A stretch of 54,947 bases of DNA from Bacteroidia bacterium (GTDB taxonomy: Bacteria; Bacteroidota; Bacteroidia; Chitinophagales; Chitinophagaceae). The position numbers were made by a program, and so were the translations under genes. The notes beneath the pieces were generated by a model, which worked only from the letters and a program-made list of their open reading frames with translations, was not told the DNA's origin and ran no database searches. Below, in pieces: positions 25,071-33,829 of this stretch (positions within the stretch are counted from its first letter, which is position 1; each line of letters starts with the position of its first letter). Where the stretch lies: NCBI GenBank assembly GCA_030427635.1, contig JAUIBA010000026.1, positions 1-54,947 of the forward strand, written 5' to 3'.

Positions 25071-25865
25071 ATGTTTGATGAAATGATTGAGATCAGAAAT
25101 ATAAGGAAAAGTTTCGGAGAAAAAGTTGTTATCAAAGATGTATCTGCACGCATGGAAGCAGGTAATACAAATCTTATCATAGGTACAAGTGGTAGTGGGA
25201 AAACCGTACTGATGAAAATAATGATAGGTTTAATGTCTGTTGATTCGGGGGAGGTGTTGTATGAAGGCCGGGATATTACTAAAATGAACACAACAGAACT
25301 GAAAGAACTACGTATGCAGATAGGTATGCTTTTTCAGGGTAGTGCTCTCTTTGACAGTAAAACAGTAGAGGCAAATGTTATGTTCCCGCTTGATATGTTT
25401 ACAAGATTACGGTACCGTGAAAAACTGGCAAGAGTAAATGAAGTTCTGGAACGAGTAAATCTGAAAGATGCCAATAAAAAATTCCCTGCCGAGATAAGCG
25501 GAGGCATGAAAAAGCGCGTAGCCCTTGCCAGAGCCATTGTACAAAATCCCAAGTACCTTTTTTGTGATGAGCCCAACTCTGGCCTGGATCCTCAGACATC
25601 TTTGGTTATTGATAAGCTCATCAATGAAATAACCCGGGAATACAATATCACAACGGTTATCAATACGCATGATATGAATACCGTAATGGAAAGCGGAGAC
25701 AATATCTTATACATGTATCAGGGCAACAAGCAGTGGGAAGGATCTAACAGAGATATTATTTTCAGTAAAGACCCACAGCTCAATTCTTTTATTTTTGCTT
25801 CTGAGTTTCTGGCAAAAGCAAAAGAAATGAGCATGATGGAAGCAGGCGCATCCAAACTAAAGTGA
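25071..25865 (+). CDS. MlaF-like ABC transporter ATPase
   Basis: This 264-residue ATPase resembles MlaF of the phospholipid-trafficking Mla system. It has Walker A GTSGSGKT (38-45), Q-loop in MLFQGSALFDS (Gln89), signature ISGGMKKR (142-149), Walker B YLFCDEP (162-168) and His200. The LFQGSALFDSKTV and EISGGMKKRVALARAI stretches are characteristic of this subfamily. Normally an MlaE permease and an MCE-domain (MlaD) gene are adjacent. Neither lies in this window, so its partners are elsewhere. ATG 25083 is an alternative start. Confidence 0.88.
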   Translation: MFDEMIEIRNIRKSFGEKVVIKDVSARMEAGNTNLIIGTSGSGKTVLMKIMIGLMSVDSGEVLYEGRDITKMNTTELKELRMQIGMLFQGSALFDSKTVEANVMFPLDMFTRLRYREKLARVNEVLERVNLKDANKKFPAEISGGMKKRVALARAIVQNPKYLFCDEPNSGLDPQTSLVIDKLINEITREYNITTVINTHDMNTVMESGDNILYMYQGNKQWEGSNRDIIFSKDPQLNSFIFASEFLAKAKEMSMMEAGASKLK

Positions 25866-25908
25866 AGACACATACGTCTTACTGATTTTTATTAGTAGTT
25901 TTTTCTAC

Positions 25909-25916
25909 TAACTTTA
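25909..25916 (+). promoter_or_regulatory. TAnnTTTG-like promoter box
   Basis: TAACTTTA lies 27 nt before the ATG at 25944 and differs from the consensus only in its last base. Confidence 0.5.
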
Positions 25917-25943
25917 CGATGCTTCATCTATAACACTCCGAAA

Positions 25944-26426
25944 ATGCACTTTAAAATTAATCTGACCCTTATTGCACTATTGGCAATATTTTTATTTTTC
26001 AACATACCCTTTTACAATAACTGGCTCAATACCAACATCTTCAATCAGCAGATAAGCTATTTTACGGTCAAAGACCAATTGAGTATAGAGCAGCGCCGGG
26101 TGGCTCGTTATGGCTATTCATATGTGATATACAAAGAGCTGAACAATGTTTTTAAGAAATTTAAAATCGACAGCCCTGTTCTTTTGCTTCCCCCTGAGCG
26201 TTACATGAAAGAAAACAGAGTAGCTGGTTTCAATGTGGTAGAACCTATGGTGTATTACTATCTGACAGGTAATATAGCTGTATGGTACGATAGCCCGGGT
26301 GTGGAGAAAGCAAACTGTGTACTTATGCCCGACAGAAACGGGAAAGTGGCACTACAGAAAATAGACACAAAACAACAATTAGACACACTACTAAGCATAT
26401 TTAAAAAGTACAAACTTGACCTATGA
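25944..26426 (+). CDS. Small membrane-anchored protein paired with a polytopic protein
   Basis: The 160-residue product has one N-terminal membrane segment (residues about 5-25) and a soluble outer domain. That domain has SPVLLLPPERYMKENRV, EPMVYYYLTGNIAVWYD and KANCVLMPDRNGK. It overlaps the next gene by 4 bp (ATGA). Architecture and the LP(P)x...YYYLTG pattern recall the small protein at 17884-18360, which is likewise coupled to a polytopic protein. I do not recognise a named family. Confidence 0.65.
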   Translation: MHFKINLTLIALLAIFLFFNIPFYNNWLNTNIFNQQISYFTVKDQLSIEQRRVARYGYSYVIYKELNNVFKKFKIDSPVLLLPPERYMKENRVAGFNVVEPMVYYYLTGNIAVWYDSPGVEKANCVLMPDRNGKVALQKIDTKQQLDTLLSIFKKYKLDL

Positions 26427-27859
26427 ATCTTACCGGCCTTATTTTTCTACTATTTGCCCATTATTTTGCCGGCCGTGGTGTCATACGGCTGTTCAGGATA
26501 GATGTTGATGCTATTGCGTTGCTTTGCCTTTCTATGATGTGTGGTGTTACCATTCACTCATTTGTGCCCTGCATTATGGATCTGATACATGTTCCGCTCA
26601 CAGCCAGTAATATGTATATATGGCTTGGTGGCACATCGCTATTGTTATCCATTCCTTTACTGATAAAGATAAAAGAAACCAAACTTCCCACACTGCGCCT
26701 TCCCCAACTTTATGAGGTGCCATTCCTATTGATATTTATTGGTCTGGGTGTTATCAGTGTATGGCGCTGCTGGTATTTCCCCCCCACCCCACGCGATGTA
26801 TTAACCGGTGTGGAGTTAATAGCAGAGTATGCTGTGAAGGAAAAAACAATGATAAATTCGGCATTTTCTGTTGATGTTCGTTTGAACTCTGCAGCAAACA
26901 ATATCTTCAAGTCACCGTTTATTACCAGTCTTCAGGTTATATACAAGTTACTCGTTCTGCCTTTTGGCCAGTTATGGTTAAGTATCTTATTCCTGTCATT
27001 TACCACATGGTTCTACACCATTCTGCGGCAGGTAGTGCATCCGCTTCTGGCGGGCATGTTATTACTTATATATTTTGCTGTGCCTGACCTGTATGCATAT
27101 ACGTATATCATACTGTATGACTATAGTAACATGGTATTCTTTTTTGCAGGCTACTACTTTATGATGAAGTATATGAGTAGCGGTAAAGTCAATGAACTGC
27201 TCTGGGTTTCTTTCCTTTTCGGACTTGCTACATATATACGCTCAGAGACACTTGTTCTGGCTGCATTTTCCATTGCAATCTTTGCCATATACATGTACAG
27301 AGATAAAGTATCTATAAAACAGATAGTGATACGCGGAGGCATATTTATGGCTGGACCGCTTGTATTTAACTTTATACTCAGCAATATCCTTATTAAATAT
27401 CTTGTACCCTATAAATTCAAGTTAGGCGATCTCCTGAACCCTAACATGACTGATATAGGACTGTTGTTTGACAAGTTTCACGAGTTAGTATTCGGACTTA
27501 TGTTCTCACCCAAAGGGCAGGCGGTGTATGCACATTTTTATATTTTCTTCCTGGTGGTATTTGTTGCTGATCTGATTCTTAACCGGAAAATCAGCCGTTC
27601 TGCAGGGATGACATTATGGGGAGTACTCATTGTTTTTATTACACTTGGTGTGCTCAGTTTTCTCATACCCAGCCATACCGTTATTAACTCTGCCAAAAGA
27701 GGCTTATTTAAATTAATACCTCTTGCCACATTATACATGGCACAAACCGGATTATTGCAAAAACTATCGGGCTATCTGCAAAACAGGGAAAATCGTGTAA
27801 AAGAAGCTGCTACCGCTCAGCCGGCTGCAAATACCAAACAGCCGAAGAAAAAGAAATAG
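26423..27859 (+). CDS. Polytopic membrane protein, possible GT-C-type enzyme
   Basis: The 478-residue product has about eleven hydrophobic segments and a basic, alanine-rich cytoplasmic tail ending KQPKKKK. An external loop near residues 118-145 contains WYFPPTPRDVLTGVELIAEY followed by NSAFSVDVRLNSAANN. This is a plausible substrate-facing loop with acidic residues, as in GT-C glycosyltransferases. No clear family signature is visible, so the enzyme class is only suggested by topology and by a GT2 glycosyltransferase gene next door. Confidence 0.65.
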   Translation: MNLTGLIFLLFAHYFAGRGVIRLFRIDVDAIALLCLSMMCGVTIHSFVPCIMDLIHVPLTASNMYIWLGGTSLLLSIPLLIKIKETKLPTLRLPQLYEVPFLLIFIGLGVISVWRCWYFPPTPRDVLTGVELIAEYAVKEKTMINSAFSVDVRLNSAANNIFKSPFITSLQVIYKLLVLPFGQLWLSILFLSFTTWFYTILRQVVHPLLAGMLLLIYFAVPDLYAYTYIILYDYSNMVFFFAGYYFMMKYMSSGKVNELLWVSFLFGLATYIRSETLVLAAFSIAIFAIYMYRDKVSIKQIVIRGGIFMAGPLVFNFILSNILIKYLVPYKFKLGDLLNPNMTDIGLLFDKFHELVFGLMFSPKGQAVYAHFYIFFLVVFVADLILNRKISRSAGMTLWGVLIVFITLGVLSFLIPSHTVINSAKRGLFKLIPLATLYMAQTGLLQKLSGYLQNRENRVKEAATAQPAANTKQPKKKK

Positions 27860-27895
27860 AAGCCACTTATACTACCAGTGTAATGAAAAGCATAG

Positions 27896-28726
27896 CTATA
27901 CTATCTTTCTTTTAAGCCATGCTCTGAACTTCTCCCAGCCAAGGTCATAGGGTTCGCTCAATGGTCCGGTATATGGCGTACCGCGCCTGATAAAATACTT
28001 ATTGAATGTGGACTGATTAATACCCCACTTCATAAGAAACTGTTTCCTGCCATCGTTCTTTTTGATACGGAGCGTAGATTTTGACTGAAAGTGATATACT
28101 CTGCTTTTGCCTATGCCTTTGAATATACGACAGCCTGCATACCACATTTTCATAGCAAAGTCATCGTCACTACTCACCCCGGGGCTTAATTCTATACTAT
28201 AGCCACCGGTAATGAGCCAATATTTGTGATGCACAATAGTGGGGGGCCATGTAGAACCTGTCCAGTCGGCTTTTTCAATAGTATTGCACTCCTGCAGCAG
28301 CTTTGATTCATTAAATGTCTCTATTGACTGACCATAATCCCTGGCTATAACGCATGGGTTCCTGTAGTCAATAGGCTCTATCATGGTACTGGAAAACATA
28401 AAACAGTCAGTACCTGCAGCAGCTATTTCATGAGCTATGTGTACATCCCATTCAGGACACACATACATATCATCATTCATATACACTACATAGTCATGCT
28501 TTACCAAACCTCCGGCCTCATTTACAGCCTTGCATATGCCAGCATTATCTGCAGTCCATGTGTGGTCTAGCTTCTGCTCACCAGCCCACTGTAATGTTCC
28601 GTCACTACCGTCATTAATATGTAGTATTACCTGATGCTCATATGCAGAATTCTTCCGAATACTTTCGACACACAATTTTGCAAAGGCCAGATTGTTCCAG
28701 GTGGGAATGATGATTGATAACTGCAA
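27896..28726 (-). CDS. Family 2 glycosyltransferase
   Basis: The 276-residue cytoplasmic GT-A enzyme begins QLSIIIPTWNNLAFAKLCVE, the classical family-2 start. It carries the nucleotide-sugar/metal motif as VVYMNDDMYV near residue 95. GSTWPPTIVHHKYWLITGGY corresponds to the acceptor-side loop of the family. The start codon is TTG 28726, supported by a TACTTTTG promoter box 20 nt upstream and the family N-terminus. Donor and acceptor are unknown. It is convergent with the polytopic membrane gene, with a 36-bp gap. Confidence 0.88.
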   Translation of the reverse strand: MQLSIIIPTWNNLAFAKLCVESIRKNSAYEHQVILHINDGSDGTLQWAGEQKLDHTWTADNAGICKAVNEAGGLVKHDYVVYMNDDMYVCPEWDVHIAHEIAAAGTDCFMFSSTMIEPIDYRNPCVIARDYGQSIETFNESKLLQECNTIEKADWTGSTWPPTIVHHKYWLITGGYSIELSPGVSSDDDFAMKMWYAGCRIFKGIGKSRVYHFQSKSTLRIKKNDGRKQFLMKWGINQSTFNKYFIRRGTPYTGPLSEPYDLGWEKFRAWLKRKIV

Positions 28727-28746
28727 GGCAAACCAGATTCAGACGT

Positions 28747-28754
28747 CAAAAGTA
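28747..28754 (-). promoter_or_regulatory. TAnnTTTG promoter box of the GT2 gene
   Basis: On the minus strand TACTTTTG lies 20 nt before the TTG start at 28726. Confidence 0.55.
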
Positions 28755-28805
28755 AAGAAGTTATCAGCAAAAAGCCACGATGCATAAAACATGGCGGGGA
28801 TTAAC

Positions 28806-28813
28806 TAACTTTA
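28806..28813 (+). promoter_or_regulatory. TAnnTTTG-like box of the YciO gene
   Basis: TAACTTTA ends 6 nt before the ATG at 28820, which implies an extremely short or absent leader. Confidence 0.5.
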
Positions 28814-28819
28814 TGTTGC

Positions 28820-29437
28820 ATGCTTATACATATCCATCCTGACGATCCTCAGCCCAGAAACATAACACGTGTTGTGGAATGTCTGCGTGATGGAGGTGTA
28901 ATTATCTACCCTACTGATACTATATACGGTATTGGCTGTAGTATACTCAATGCGAATGCAGTAACAAGAATTGCCCGCATAAAAAAGATGGATGTTAAAA
29001 AGGCTCATTTTTCATTCATCTGCTCTGATTTAAGTCACCTTACTGACTATGCACGCAGTGTGGATACTCCCATATTCCGTATGCTGAAAGCCTCACTACC
29101 CGGCCCATACACATTTATACTGGAGGCCAGCCGTCAGGTACCTAAAATGCTCAAAGCTAAAAAAGACACGGTAGGCATACGTGTGCCAGACAACAGGATA
29201 TGCCTGAACATTGTGAAGGAACTGGGGCATCCTATTATGAGCGCATCATTGCCTATGGATGTGGATGTGGAGTATTTTACTGACCCTGAAGTGATGGATG
29301 ATGTTTTTGGCAACGTGGTGGATATGGTTATAGATGGGGGACCGGGGCATGTGCTTGCTTCTACTGTTATAGATTGTACATCGGGAGCACCGGTACTTGT
29401 GCGCGAGGGAGCCGGCCCATGGGAGCATCTGCTTTAA
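28820..29437 (+). CDS. YciO-type protein of the Sua5/YciO/YrdC family
   Basis: The 205-residue protein has the YrdC fold, whose best-known members form threonylcarbamoyl-AMP for t6A37 of tRNA. GGVIIYPTDTIYGIGC near residue 26, LPGPYTFILEASRQVPKML near 90, TVGIRVPDN near 115 and STVIDCTSGAPVLVREG near the C-terminus are visible. Start, length and HPDDPQPR opening match E. coli YciO more closely than TsaC, so a redundant or different role is possible. ATG 28820 follows the promoter box by 6 nt. Confidence 0.88.
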   Translation: MLIHIHPDDPQPRNITRVVECLRDGGVIIYPTDTIYGIGCSILNANAVTRIARIKKMDVKKAHFSFICSDLSHLTDYARSVDTPIFRMLKASLPGPYTFILEASRQVPKMLKAKKDTVGIRVPDNRICLNIVKELGHPIMSASLPMDVDVEYFTDPEVMDDVFGNVVDMVIDGGPGHVLASTVIDCTSGAPVLVREGAGPWEHLL

Positions 29438-29472
29438 TCATGTGACCTGTCATCCATATGCGGTCAGTTAAG

Positions 29473-29480
29473 TACATTTG
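29473..29480 (+). promoter_or_regulatory. TAnnTTTG promoter box of the FKBP gene
   Basis: TACATTTG lies 20 nt before the ATG at 29501. Confidence 0.55.
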
Positions 29481-29500
29481 CGTTTCAAAAAATATCTTCT

Positions 29501-29935
29501 ATGAATCTGAGCGACAGACTTTTCAAAATGAAAGCTGACAAAGAAGCAGAAAACCTCAAAGCAGGCCAGGAATTTCTTTCAGCCAATAAAAATCGTGCTG
29601 AAGTGGTAGAGCTCCCCAGCGGTCTCCAGTATGAAATACTTACAGCGGCAGAAGGACCTAAACCTACAGAGTTCAATACGGTAACCTGCCATTACCATGG
29701 CACACTCATTGATGGCACAGTGTTTGACAGCTCTGTAAAAAGAGGGCAGCCAGCCTCATTTCCGCTGAATATGGTAATAAAAGGCTGGACAGAAGGCCTT
29801 CAGCTAATGGGTACAGGTAGTAAATGGCGTTTCTTTATTCCTCCTCATCTGGGATATGGCACCCGCCAGGTGGGGGCGGTGATTGGTCCTAACAGTACTC
29901 TGATATTTGATGTAGAGCTTATCAGCATCAATTGA
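29501..29935 (+). CDS. FKBP-type peptidyl-prolyl cis-trans isomerase
   Basis: The 144-residue product has a short charged N-terminal helix (about residues 1-40, a dimerisation-like segment as in FkpA/FklB) and one FKBP domain. The domain shows VTCHYHGTLIDGTVFDSS, PLNMVIKGWTEGLQLMGTG, WRFFIPPHLGYG and STLIFDVELISI, which together form the FK506-binding pocket. No signal peptide is seen, so it is probably cytoplasmic like FklB. It catalyses proline isomerisation in protein folding. Confidence 0.93.
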   Translation: MNLSDRLFKMKADKEAENLKAGQEFLSANKNRAEVVELPSGLQYEILTAAEGPKPTEFNTVTCHYHGTLIDGTVFDSSVKRGQPASFPLNMVIKGWTEGLQLMGTGSKWRFFIPPHLGYGTRQVGAVIGPNSTLIFDVELISIN

Positions 29936-29941
29936 TAATAC

Positions 29942-30883
29942 TTAATGACTGATGGTGACCGATTGCACATTTTGTGTCCCATCAGGTGAAACAACCTGTA
30001 GCAGGTAAAATCCTGACGGTAGATTATTAACAGGTATTCCCGCCATATTGTTTGTGGCGGGAATATTTATTACCTGTCGCCCATCGGCAGATAACAGGTA
30101 TACTGTACTCCCCTGCTTTACGCCCTGTATATTCATTACATCATCTGCCGGGTTAGGAAACACATGAGGCCGCTGTTTGCTATCTGCAGCATCGGTTACA
30201 GAAACAATATGTTCGCAAGGGCCTGTTACCAGTTTTATATCATAACCCGGGTCGCTGTAACAGCTGAGACTACCTATACACCCACAATCTTCCGGAATAA
30301 TAGCACAGGTAAGACAGTTAGGGTATATACCATTATGCAGGCAGCCTATACGCTCTGCATAGGCACCATAAGCGTCAAATATGGAACCATATGTAGAAAG
30401 TCGATAACTGTCTTGCAAAGGAACGGTAGAATCCACTATTACCCGGGTATATACAGTGCGTAGCCATGAAGTGTCGTATTGCACTATTCTTACCGAGTCT
30501 GCCACATATTGCATGACAGTATCTGCAGTAGTACTATATGGAGCAAAAAATCCTGGTATTCGTATAGTATCACCGTCACTCAGATTAAAAATATACAGCG
30601 GTGTAAATCTGTTAAATGCAGTATTGAAAACAAACACAGTATCGGTAGTGCTATAGATGTACAATGGCGGAAAATTGCCGGCCCATGATCCGGAATTGAC
30701 ATGAGTTTCCCGTTTCAGCACTTTTGCAGTTATACCGTCTATTACGGTATCATGGGTATATACCGTCCTGAAATAACCATCATGGTGATAATTATACCAT
30801 ACAGCACCGGAAGGGGCAAAATCAGCCTGAGCAAATACTACAGAACTTAACAACAAAAGGAGGATGGTATAAAGTATTTTCAT
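29942..30883 (-). CDS. Secreted T9SS-dependent protein of unknown function
   Basis: The 313-residue protein has a signal peptide (ending VFAQ near residue 19). A beta-rich central region includes a cysteine cluster, LTCAIIPEDCGCIGSLSC (about residues 190-210), and a C-terminal T9SS sorting domain follows (about 240-313). The sorting domain has VFPNPADDVMNI, VYLLSADGRQVINI and a final VQSVTISH. It should cross the outer membrane by type IX secretion. I do not recognise the central domain. It is convergent with the FKBP gene and divergent from the transglutaminase gene. Confidence 0.82.
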   Translation of the reverse strand: MKILYTILLLLLSSVVFAQADFAPSGAVWYNYHHDGYFRTVYTHDTVIDGITAKVLKRETHVNSGSWAGNFPPLYIYSTTDTVFVFNTAFNRFTPLYIFNLSDGDTIRIPGFFAPYSTTADTVMQYVADSVRIVQYDTSWLRTVYTRVIVDSTVPLQDSYRLSTYGSIFDAYGAYAERIGCLHNGIYPNCLTCAIIPEDCGCIGSLSCYSDPGYDIKLVTGPCEHIVSVTDAADSKQRPHVFPNPADDVMNIQGVKQGSTVYLLSADGRQVINIPATNNMAGIPVNNLPSGFYLLQVVSPDGTQNVQSVTISH

Positions 30884-30957
30884 AATGGCGACTTTAAAAG
30901 TTTTACTAAAATACGAAATGAAGATAACAGAATGCTATTATGAAACAGCTGGCATTG

Positions 30958-30965
30958 TAAATTTG
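30958..30965 (+). promoter_or_regulatory. TAnnTTTG promoter box of the transglutaminase gene
   Basis: TAAATTTG lies 18 nt before ATG 30984. It would put transcription start downstream of the earlier in-frame ATG codons and so decides the start. Confidence 0.5.
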
Positions 30966-30983
30966 AAAACGGATAATAAACTG

Positions 30984-32177
30984 ATGATGAAAATACTGCC
31001 CGCTATTGCTTTACTGTTACTGACAAGCACTACTATCTCCTCCCTGGCACAACAGACAAATACAACACAGATATATACTGCTATAGATACGAAAATGCTG
31101 GCTATCCCAGCCTCAATGACCAATAAGACAGAGGATGTAGCCAGGTACATCAACAGCAACTTTTCTACTGAAAAAGATAAAGTAAGAGCCATATTTATAT
31201 GGGTTGCATCCAGCTTTGAGTACGATGTGGATAATATGTATGCACTCAATTATAATGAGAAGCGTGAGGAGAAAATACGGAAAATAATGATGCTGAAGAA
31301 AGGCATATGTGAAAACTATGCAGCCGTATTTGATGAGCTATGTAATAAATGTGGTATAAAGTCGTGGATAGTAGGTGGCTATACAAGACACAATGGCCAG
31401 ACAGCCGATCTGGCACATGCATGGTGTGCGGTTCTCATAGATGGAGAATACCGGCTGGTAGACCCTACGTGGGGGTCGGGATATATAAACGACAATAAGT
31501 TTACAAGAAAAATAGACAACAAATGGTTCATGCAGCCAGGCGAAAGTTCTGTAAAAACACATATGCCCTTTGACCCCATGTGGCAGATGATATACTATCC
31601 CGTTACTACACAGAACTTTGCATTAGGAAAAACTGACATAGACAAATCAGGTGTATACTTTAGTTACCCCGACTCAATAGCAGCATATGAAAAACTGACA
31701 CATCTGCAGCAGATGGAGGCTGAAGCCCGCCGCATGGAGGCAAATGGGGTAAAAACCACTATGGCATATAACTACTTTACTAACCTGAAAGGTAATATAG
31801 ATGTAGCCAGACAGAATGAATTGATAAACACTTACAATGACCTGGTGGGCATGTACAATGAAGTAGTGCATGACCTTAACCAGTTTATCAATTACCGCAA
31901 CAAGCAGTTCAGCCCCATTCAGCCTGATGCTATGATACAAAAAATGGTAGATGTGCCTGCGGCCCGTGCTGAAAAAGTAGAAAACGGACTGATGCGGCTG
32001 AAAGGAAAAGACAAACGCATTGACGACCTCATGGCACCAATGCTGCGCTCAGTAAAAGACGCACAAAAAACGCTTGATGAGCAACGTGACTTCCTGAAAA
32101 AATACTTCAGCAAGAGCAAAATAGGCAGGAAAAGCATGTTCTACAAGTACTCATGGATGGGAGTACCTCTGAACTAG
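30984..32177 (+). CDS. Secreted transglutaminase-like (TgpA/cyk3-type) domain protein
   Basis: The 397-residue product starts with a signal peptide (MMKILPAIALLLLTSTT, cleavage near LAQ). It has a papain-like transglutaminase core with the triad Cys109 (KGICENYAAVF), His145 (LAHAWC) and Asp160 (RLVDPTWG). The C-terminal half (about 235-397) is a long charged helical region, possibly coiled coil. Such proteins cleave or cross-link peptides in the envelope; the substrate is unknown. ATG 30984 is preferred over 30885 because it directly precedes the signal peptide and follows the promoter box. Confidence 0.85.
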   Translation: MMKILPAIALLLLTSTTISSLAQQTNTTQIYTAIDTKMLAIPASMTNKTEDVARYINSNFSTEKDKVRAIFIWVASSFEYDVDNMYALNYNEKREEKIRKIMMLKKGICENYAAVFDELCNKCGIKSWIVGGYTRHNGQTADLAHAWCAVLIDGEYRLVDPTWGSGYINDNKFTRKIDNKWFMQPGESSVKTHMPFDPMWQMIYYPVTTQNFALGKTDIDKSGVYFSYPDSIAAYEKLTHLQQMEAEARRMEANGVKTTMAYNYFTNLKGNIDVARQNELINTYNDLVGMYNEVVHDLNQFINYRNKQFSPIQPDAMIQKMVDVPAARAEKVENGLMRLKGKDKRIDDLMAPMLRSVKDAQKTLDEQRDFLKKYFSKSKIGRKSMFYKYSWMGVPLN

Positions 32178-32283
32178 TACCTATAACCCGGCATGCCTGA
32201 CTTTTCAGGTGTATATGATATTATTTTCCTGCATTACGTAGCAAAAGACGAAACTTATTTACCTGATATCAAGTCTTGATAAG

Positions 32284-33552
32284 TTATGCCTCCATAGCCA
32301 TAAGCAGCTCATAAAGACGGTAACAGTCCTCATAAGTGTTGTAAAGAGGAACCGGTGCTATACGTATCACATTTGGCTCCCGCCAGTCGGCAACCACACC
32401 ATTTTCTGTAAGGAAGTCAAATATCTTTTTGCCATTATTACCAAACAGCATAGACAACTGACAACCACGCCTGTGTGGCTCTGATGGGGTTATCACCTGA
32501 AAGTCAAGATGTTTCACCTGACTCAACAGGAACTCCATGTAACCCGTCAGGTCTACACTTTTGGCACGTAATGCATCTAGTCCGGCTTTGTCAAATATAT
32601 CAAGTGAAGCATTATGCGCCACCATATTAAAGACAGGCGCATTACTCATCTGCCATCCGGCAGCACCGGGTTGTGGCTCAAAGCCTTTTTCCATTTTAAA
32701 GCGGGTCTTTTCATCATTACCCCACCAACCTGCAAGCCTGAACTGACCAGCATCATTACTATAACGCTCATGTACAAATGCTCCGGCTACTCCACCTGGT
32801 CCTGAGTTCAGGTACTTATATGAGCACCAGCAGGCAAAATCCACATTCCAGTTATGTAGCTGCAGGGGTACATTGCCTACCGCATGTGCCAGGTCAAAAC
32901 CACAATAAGCACCTACGCTATGCGCCGCTTTAGTAATTCCTTCCAGGTCAAAGAACTGTCCGGTATAATAATTAACACCGCCTATCATTACCAAGGCAAG
33001 AGAATCTCCTGCCTCTTTTATTCCGTTAATGATATCAATGTCTTCTATAAGATGCGCTCCGGGAGCCGGTGTTATCTCAATAATTGCATCTTCCGGGTCC
33101 AGTCCATGCATGCGCACCTGTGTTTCTACAGCATACTGGTCGGACGGGAATGCACCTGCTTCCATCAGTATTTTATAACGGGTACCAGACGGACGGTAAA
33201 ATGAGAGCATGAGCAAATGCAGGTTTACCGTGAGCGCATTCATAGCTACCACTTCACTGTTAAGAGCACCTGTAATTTTTGCCAGGCGCTCAGTAAAAAT
33301 ATGATGGTATGAAAACCATGGATATGCTGCACGGAAATGACCTTCTACACCATGGCGCGCCCAGTCGCGCAGTTCGGCATTCATCAGATATTCAACACTT
33401 TTGGGTTGCAGTCCCAGAGAGTTACCACAGAAATAGTAAACATCTTTACCATTATGCTGCGGAAAATGGAAACGTTCACGGAATGGGAAAAGAGTGTCCA
33501 CCTGGTCTTTCGACTGTGCATATTCCAATGTAGTCTCGTATACTGCCTGCAT
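32284..33552 (-). CDS. kynU: Kynureninase
   Basis: KynU is a PLP enzyme that hydrolyses kynurenine or 3-hydroxykynurenine to anthranilate or 3-hydroxyanthranilate plus alanine. The 422-residue protein has the family blocks YYFCGNSLGLQP, WFSYHHIFTERLAKITGALN, GFDLAHAVGNVPLQLHNW, and the PLP-lysine region CWCSYKYLNSGPGGVAGAFV. FNMVAHNASLDIFDKAG and the C-terminal PNVIRIAPVPLYNTYED also match. Length and start are normal. It stands alone here; other kynurenine-pathway genes are not in the window. Confidence 0.95.
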   Translation of the reverse strand: MQAVYETTLEYAQSKDQVDTLFPFRERFHFPQHNGKDVYYFCGNSLGLQPKSVEYLMNAELRDWARHGVEGHFRAAYPWFSYHHIFTERLAKITGALNSEVVAMNALTVNLHLLMLSFYRPSGTRYKILMEAGAFPSDQYAVETQVRMHGLDPEDAIIEITPAPGAHLIEDIDIINGIKEAGDSLALVMIGGVNYYTGQFFDLEGITKAAHSVGAYCGFDLAHAVGNVPLQLHNWNVDFACWCSYKYLNSGPGGVAGAFVHERYSNDAGQFRLAGWWGNDEKTRFKMEKGFEPQPGAAGWQMSNAPVFNMVAHNASLDIFDKAGLDALRAKSVDLTGYMEFLLSQVKHLDFQVITPSEPHRRGCQLSMLFGNNGKKIFDFLTENGVVADWREPNVIRIAPVPLYNTYEDCYRLYELLMAMEA

Positions 33553-33570
33553 TTACGTTGATTTTGGGTG

Positions 33571-33578
33571 CAAAAGTA
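33571..33578 (-). promoter_or_regulatory. TAnnTTTG promoter box of kynU
   Basis: TACTTTTG on the minus strand ends 18 nt before the ATG. Confidence 0.6.
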
Positions 33579-33803
33579 GGAAAATAATAAGTGAACCTCC
33601 CTGACGGAAAGCAGAGGATAGTCATATAATAGGCTCTGATGGGGCTATATAAGATTATATTCCTGTTAAGATACTCATTCAGAATACACCACATTATTCG
33701 TTGTCACCTGTGACTGTGGATATTTGAAAGCAAAAAATCGACAATTACCGATTTTACAATGCTATTCACCGACCAGTATCAGGCAGATAAGAGTGAGGCT
33801 TCG

Positions 33804-33811
33804 TACTTTTG
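33804..33811 (+). promoter_or_regulatory. TAnnTTTG promoter box of the lemA unit
   Basis: TACTTTTG ends 18 nt before the ATG at 33830. Confidence 0.6.
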
Positions 33812-33829
33812 ACATAAATTCTGAAAACA

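Noticed and set aside
32284..33552. Functional link between kynureninase and the kynurenine made in MbnP by MbnH
   Set aside because: KynU acts on free kynurenine in the cytoplasm; the MbnP kynurenine is a protein residue in the periplasm. The genes are 22 kb apart.
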